Assembly (NCBI GenBank): GCA_032622095.1
Contig: CP136066.1
Location: 48,212,911-48,276,910 of the forward strand
Direction: 5' to 3'
Length of the DNA stretch: 64,000 nt
Source: Siphonodentalium dalli
Taxonomy: Eukaryota > Mollusca > Scaphopoda > Gadilida > Siphonodentaliidae
Position 1 is the stretch's first letter; each line of letters begins with the position of its first letter. Below the pieces are notes generated by a model. It was not told where the DNA came from, made no database searches, and worked only from the letters and a program-made list of their open reading frames with translations. The position numbers were made by a program, and so were the translations under genes. Of this stretch, positions 59,171 through 64,000 are shown piece after piece.

Positions 59171-59784
59171 AAAAAGCAACTTGATGCACATCGCTTCTAC
59201 CGTGTCGACTTTGTTTCGATTTGGTAGTAACAACTCACAAGTGATGCACACCAGCGAGCTCACAACCTTATGTCAGATTTCCTAAACCCAAAGAGGTGAA
59301 GCCGAAATCGCATTGAAATCAACTCGCGGACTTGAAGGGGCTTGTACGATGGCGTCGTGGTTGATGTGAGGTCCAAATTCAGGAACCCCTCTTCCCCATC
59401 AGCATAACGTCTATCTGGTTATCCATGCTAATAACGAACTGAATTTCCACCACATATATGACCTGGCATTTATACCTGTATTGCCACAATATATCACGAG
59501 AATCCCGAGTCGTACGTTGTGACTGGTCGAATTATTGACAATATTAACAATATTATCGCATTGTTGCAAATGAGACGATAAGTGAAGTATTAAGGGACTG
59601 TGTACCAAACACACGCTTTGAGTTGTAAAAGTGGTACGAAATAATGATCGTACGTGTTCGTCAAAACTCTTACGCGTAATCGTTTTGCGAAAGGACTTTT
59701 TGGCCATACGGATAGACTTACGACTACGAATAGCTATCCGTATTCGTAATCGTAAACGTGAGGATGCGAAAGGTCTCTAATGGG

Positions 59785-60603
59785 TGGCTATCACATTCCA
59801 CGTTTAACGTTTCCCCCATGTACATAAACACCATCAAGATGGAGAACTCTTTGTCATGATCTCTGTTGATTAACATATCCTTGAGTTATTGTGGAAAGCG
59901 ATAGCCACCCAAGGTACACATGTACAACCCTCCCATTACCTCAGTCACTCCATATATACATAAACACCACACAAATGACAACATAGTCACCCACTTTATA
60001 CACGTACACCTGACCATACAGCCATCCTTGGTTATACCCGTACATACCACAAATGACGATACTGTCACGAGTCACCATGCATGAACAACAGGTATACCCC
60101 TACACCGACACATGACCATATAGTCACCCTATGTATACATATTCGCCACATTCACGATCATACAATCACTCATTGTATACCTATTCACCTAACCATGAAC
60201 CATACAACCTCTACATGTATACATATTCGCCATACTCATGACCATAGAGTCAATCCAGGTATACATATACACCTCACCAATGGTGAGCCCTTCGGAAGTT
60301 CCAGATATACCAATACCCGCACATACGACCACTCATAAGTTCCATACTTGCATATGCATGACAATTCAGCAGCTCACTGTATACTCATACACGCCATCCA
60401 TGACCATACATCTGCTTCCAATACACCACCAATGATAATACATCCACAACATATATAAATATAAGTCCCACCCGTTACCAAAAGGGCACTCCATATAAAC
60501 CAACACATCTTTCATGTCCATATACTAACTCCCTGTATACCTATTATCCTCACCTATGATCATAGAGTAACCCAATGACTGCCATCTTGGCATGCACCCT
60601 GTA
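59785..60603 (+). repeat. Degenerate 40-bp-type satellite, second same-strand copy
   Basis: Same motif order as 1197-2217 (CACATGACCATATAGTCAC, TATACATATTCGCCA, ACCTCACCAATGG), ending in ATGACTGCCATCTTGGCATG before the composite repeat resumes. Confidence 0.7.
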
Positions 60604-61680
60604 TCCAGTTGATCAATGTTTATCATAATGGGACAGAATAGCAACATATTATGGTTCATCTCAGTTCCGTCTCAAAGTTCTGCCCATTTCCTTTCAATAA
60701 TATGGCCAGAAAACCACAAAAGGGGTTCTCCGCACTGCAACTTTAAAATGAATTTGTCATGCCCCATACGGAACTGGGACAAACATAATAGAACGTAGTT
60801 GTCAGTTAATTAATTAACACGCACAATAACCAATGTGATACCTTTTCGGATAACGCTGAGAATAATGTTCGGGATATATGTAAAAAAAATAACTTTTTAC
60901 AAATTTGGTTGCAATTTTGGAAGCCAACTTGAGCAATTTGGTCTATAAGCACCAGAACATGACACATTTAAGGTAGACCAAAACAATAAACACCTTTGAT
61001 ACCAAAGATGGTTGCATTTTACTTGAAAAAATGGTCCAACCCTGAAAAGTGAATTTTTGCCGATATTTATGTCAAGTTTGTGAGAGAAAAATCTAATATT
61101 TTTGGTGATGTCAGTGGTGACAACAGTAAAATGATCCATGGTGCATCAGACATGTCAGTATTCAATATATAGAATACAGAATGGCCAATTTTATACGCCA
61201 ACCACAAATTGTAAGCGATTTCAGGGCAACCTGGGGCAATATTTACCATTTTCCAAAATATTTTGGCGGCCATTTTGAGCCAAAGTAAGAATTTTGGTTC
61301 CGGCGAGTTGGAATATTCATAGGTAATGATATGCATCACTTACATTACAATGTTCTGTTCATTTCTTGTTGAAATATGACTAGAATCCAAATGTGATTTT
61401 TATTGGTGAAATTTTATATCGCATTCTGTAAAATCGAATTGTTGAGGGTTCGGAAGGGGCTAGGACCCCAATAATTCCACATTTAATTGCTCCAATGGTC
61501 AGTTAATATACCAAACACAAAATAAAGTCATATTACACAACCAGTTCCAAACAGCATGAACTGATCTAGAAGATATTTGTGAAAAAACGTCATATTTTCA
61601 ACTTCCGGCGGCCATTTTGGCGGCCATCTTGGATGGTGAGTTTCAATTTTGGCCCAGACAAGTGTCATTATGTGTTAGCT
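60604..61680 (+). repeat. Second copy of the right half of the composite repeat
   Basis: Follows 2730-3770 in order: TCTGCCCATTTCC, AATGAATTTGTCAT, GGATATATGTAAAAAAAA, GTCAAGTTTGTGAGAGAAA, GGGGCAATATTTACCATTTT, GGAATATTCATAGGTAATGA, TGATCTAGAAGATATT, CGGCCATTTTGGCGGCCATC. Diverged, non-coding. No matching left arm was found next to the satellite on this side. Confidence 0.7.
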
Positions 61681-61878
61681 TCACGAAAATATATACATTT
61701 GTATACATTTTACTATATTTTCCCGCTATAATTTGCATAAAACTGACTTAGGGTCTGGTCTGAAAAAACTGCGGCCATGGTGGACGCCATCTTGTCTGGA
61801 GTCTACACGGCCACTTTTTTTTCTCTTGTTAACATTGCTTAAAAGTTGAAGGACATAATAAGGAACAAAATGAGTTAA

Positions 61879-62347
61879 AGGTACTCAACCCGTAACGAGG
61901 GTCCCCATCTCAACAGATTCCAACAACAACAATCCGATCAGAGGGTCCTATATTACTATTTCTTTGGCTTTGGGGGTAAAAAATATTTGATTCGAGTCGA
62001 GGAACCCATCAAACAAAGCTCAGAGTTATTAGATATTGATTTTTCACATTTGTTATGTTCTCGAGATGAGTACTAGTAACTGCCGTAATCTGCTCTGGAT
62101 GTGTACTCCAAATCTATTCAAACAGACAAGGATGAATAACTCTAAAATCAAGTGGTAATTTTAACGCAATTTTGACTGAGTTCTGGGCCAGATAGTATTC
62201 CCGATAATGAAAAATAATAGATTTCTAAAATCGATATCTAACAAATCTGAGCTTTGATGGGTGACTTCCTCGACTCGAATCAAATATTTTTGAACCCCGA
62301 AGCCATTGAAATAGTAATTGAGAGGAGTTTTATCGGGTTGAGTACCT
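61879..62347 (+). mobile_element. TTAAAGGTACTCAA MITE, best-preserved copy
   Basis: TTAA at 61875-61878 and 62348-62351. The ends are AGGTACTCAACCCG and its complement CGGGTTGAGTACCT, with long subterminal inverted blocks (GATTCGAGTCGAGGAACCCA on the left; TTCCTCGACTCGAATCAAAT on the right). Non-coding. Confidence 0.85.
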
Positions 62348-62351
62348 TTAA

Positions 62352-63403
62352 GTCCCAGGGTGCAAGGGTACCCCTATTAGCTCTCGGGATAATACCATAG
62401 CCACAGTCAATTAAGCCACATAACTAGGTGTCCACTTTCAAACAACAGTTATCAAATTATCAGATATTATTATATTATACAATGATGTCCTGGGTGTATG
62501 CATAAATAACATTTCTATGCAACATTTGCAAAATGATGTTGAGTTAAGATTTTTCAAAATCCAACGGGTTAACCTTTATTGCTGGCACTTTGTTAATCTC
62601 GGTTTATCTTGAATACGGTTATGCCCACCATAGTAAATAATTTAACACAGATTGGTGTTTGAAAACTGCTATATGTATTTATTTAATAAGAAGGAAATTT
62701 TTAAAATAAAACATCAGTAAAATTGAGTTGATATAGGTTACAAACAACTAAATCCACATAGTTATGCTCCTTGGATTTATGTTCAGAAACTCCAATCAGA
62801 TAGAAACTAGTCCTATCAGCTGGTTGGTACAAAAAAAAAAAAAAAAAAACTATTGGAAACTATGAACGGGAATTTGAATTTGAAAACGACCGCACCTCTC
62901 GGGTTCATATGATGAATCTATCAGACTTGAGACTTCATGTCAAGTATGATATGTTGCTGAACATATATGTCCGTCGCTTTCGATACAAACGTTAAAGTTG
63001 TAGGCTGTAGCATGAGGAAAATATTAGTTGTTTGTAACCTACTAAATTGACTGAATTCATTCATACTCAAGTGCTCGACCATTTCCGCTGGAATAGCCTT
63101 TCCTATATATAAACATACATGTTCATGTAAGGCCACACCGCGCGGTCCTGGCGATGAGGTGATCAAGGTGAATCGTTGTCAAATAGCATCGCAAACCATG
63201 CGCGATTTCAAACTTAATACAAATTGCCTAACGACTGAATATTATAAATTATATATTTAGTCAATCTCTCGAACAAATCCATAAAAAATTGTTACCTTAC
63301 ATGAGACATGGATCGTTGTTAATCGCGTGATTTGAATAGTAGTGGTCTATTCCAGCGGAAATTACGGAGCCGTTAAAGTGTGTGTGATGTGAGGGTGGGC
63401 CGC
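62352..63403. other. Intergenic or intronic stretch, no gene recognised
   Basis: A poly-A run lies at 62829-62850. A minus-strand frame of 81 codons at 62921-63166 lacks motifs. A consensus for a further WSC-gene exon was not found. Confidence 0.4.
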
Positions 63404-63570
63404 TCACACGCCTGTCTGGAACACTGACACAGCCCAGCCTCCTCCACACTTCTGGTTCCCGTCTCCTGGGCAAACAAAGTCACATGATGATTCAGGAAGG
63501 CGTCCATATCTACCATAGCTCATTCCACAGAAACACTGCTTCCCGATCTGCACGCCAGCATAAGGATATC
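63404..63570 (-). CDS. Exon encoding the C-terminal half of a WSC domain
   Basis: On the minus strand, an acceptor AATTTTTCAG at 63580-63571 precedes the exon, which starts in phase 1 and reads YPYAGVQIGKQCFCGMSYGR, then LPESSCDFVCPGDGNQKCGG and GWAVSVFQTGV. This is the second half of a WSC domain (yAGvq-x-CfCG, C-x3-C-x-G-x-CGG-WA-SV), a secreted, probably carbohydrate-binding module common in invertebrate extracellular proteins. The first half must be in an exon at higher coordinates, outside the window or in the last 430 bases. A TGA at 63404-63406 may be the true stop. The bases ACAG followed by GCGTGTGAG could alternatively act as a rare GC donor just before it, in which case the protein continues. 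The longer frame upstream of the acceptor is intron. Confidence 0.75.
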
Positions 63571-63790
63571 CTGAAAAATTACCATAATAAATTAGAATGT
63601 GTTCTCCCACATTAAAGCAATGAAATGAAAATTCATACTGAGCCAGTGTCTTAGTAAATCTGATATATACATACATGAAGACGATAGTTTTCATTTCCGA
63701 ATAACGTACGATGTTTCTCCTCGAGTACGATGTGAATGGCAATTTAAAAGAAATAGTCATTGCGTCTCACGAGAGGAGATATATATTTAA

Positions 63791-64000
63791 CCCTTTACCC
63801 AACAAAACGGCCAAAAACGCCCAAATAAAGCTTCAACAGCCTAAAATATCTTCGGTCTGTCTCAATAACACCATACAAATATGGATATCATTGGAACCGG
63901 TTCATTGACCACATTGTGATGGTTACAGTTATGCCCTGTGCCAATGCATTCTCTTATATATGCGAGTCGACAATAGGTCGCCTCGCATATATAAGAGAAT
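63791..64000 (+). mobile_element. piggyBac-type hairpin MITE (copy C), cut by the window end
   Basis: TTAA at 63787-63790, then CCCTTTACCCAACAAA and the same internal order as copies A and B. The first hairpin starts at 63940 and its right arm is cut off at base 64000. It lies upstream of the WSC exon, presumably in its intron. Confidence 0.88.

Larger units (their letters stand above)
57202..59778 (+). mobile_element. 2.6-kb TIR element, AGAGACCTTTCGCA family, 3-bp TSD (copy 2)
   Basis: The left end is AGAGACCTTTCGCAAAACTC then ACGTTTACGATTACGGATAC; the right end is the complement (GTAATCGTAAACGTGAGGAT then GCGAAAGGTCTCT). AAT is duplicated on both sides (57199-57201 and 59779-59781). The same termini bound the 397-bp MITE at 25527. 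The interior does not show a recognisable transposase; it includes a nested MITE (57645-58442) and a partial TTAAAGGTACTCAA repeat (about 58965-59170). A minus-strand frame of 98 codons at 59411-59707 is unrecognised. Confidence 0.8.

Overview
The window is animal genomic DNA, most probably from a lophotrochozoan and plausibly a mollusc. Support for this is an intron-split actin gene with GT-AG borders, a secreted PAN/apple-like exon, a WSC-domain exon, tRNA-derived SINEs, Penelope-like and LINE retroelements, Helitron-like elements ending in CTAG, and many TTAA-flanked miniature elements. The species assignment is inference. No bacterial operon, CRISPR array, rRNA or intact tRNA gene is visible.

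Layout. 1-3.8 kb: a composite element with about 570-bp inverted arms, holding a small Helitron, a degenerate 40-bp-type satellite and a TIR miniature element. 3.8-6.6 kb: Helitron-like element whose interior is an alternating two-type tandem repeat. 6.9-9.6 kb: a SINE, a three-unit repeat and a LINE 3' end. 11.2 kb: 22.5 copies of a 20-bp G-quadruplex-prone unit. 12.2-13.2 kb: a hairpin-bearing piggyBac-type MITE beside a signal-peptide/PAN exon on the minus strand. 16-20.4 kb: inverted small Helitron, a local duplication, and a decayed LINE bracketed by 99%-identical direct repeats of about 290 bp. 20.7-24 kb: foldback and a second Helitron carrying nested insertions. 25-33 kb: a long palindrome, a 3-bp-TSD MITE, and the broken remains of a Polinton/adintovirus-like element (three ATPase relics, an integrase C-terminus, a fragment of a protein common in such elements). 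34.7-38.5 kb: MITEs. 39.4-49.4 kb: three Penelope-like (PLE) fragments around two very large minisatellites (19-bp unit, 1.25 kb; 42-bp unit, 3.8 kb). 50.1-51.6 kb: a TIR element. 52.6-55.4 kb: the actin gene, the only complete gene. 55.8-62.4 kb: MITEs, a rearranged Helitron, a 2.6-kb TIR element with a nested TGTGTA-rich MITE, and a second copy of the composite element seen at the left end. 63.4-63.6 kb: WSC exon; the window ends inside another piggyBac-type MITE.

How it fits together: genuine host coding sequence is only about 1.6 kb (actin, PAN exon, WSC exon). Almost everything else is mobile DNA in nested layers, so the interest lies in element structure. The best signals are the hairpin-within-TTAA-element family, the LINE with discordantly young flanking duplications, the triplicated ATPase relic with its own repeated upstream segment, and the large frame-neutral minisatellites. 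All similarity statements come from reading motifs by eye; no alignment or database search was run.
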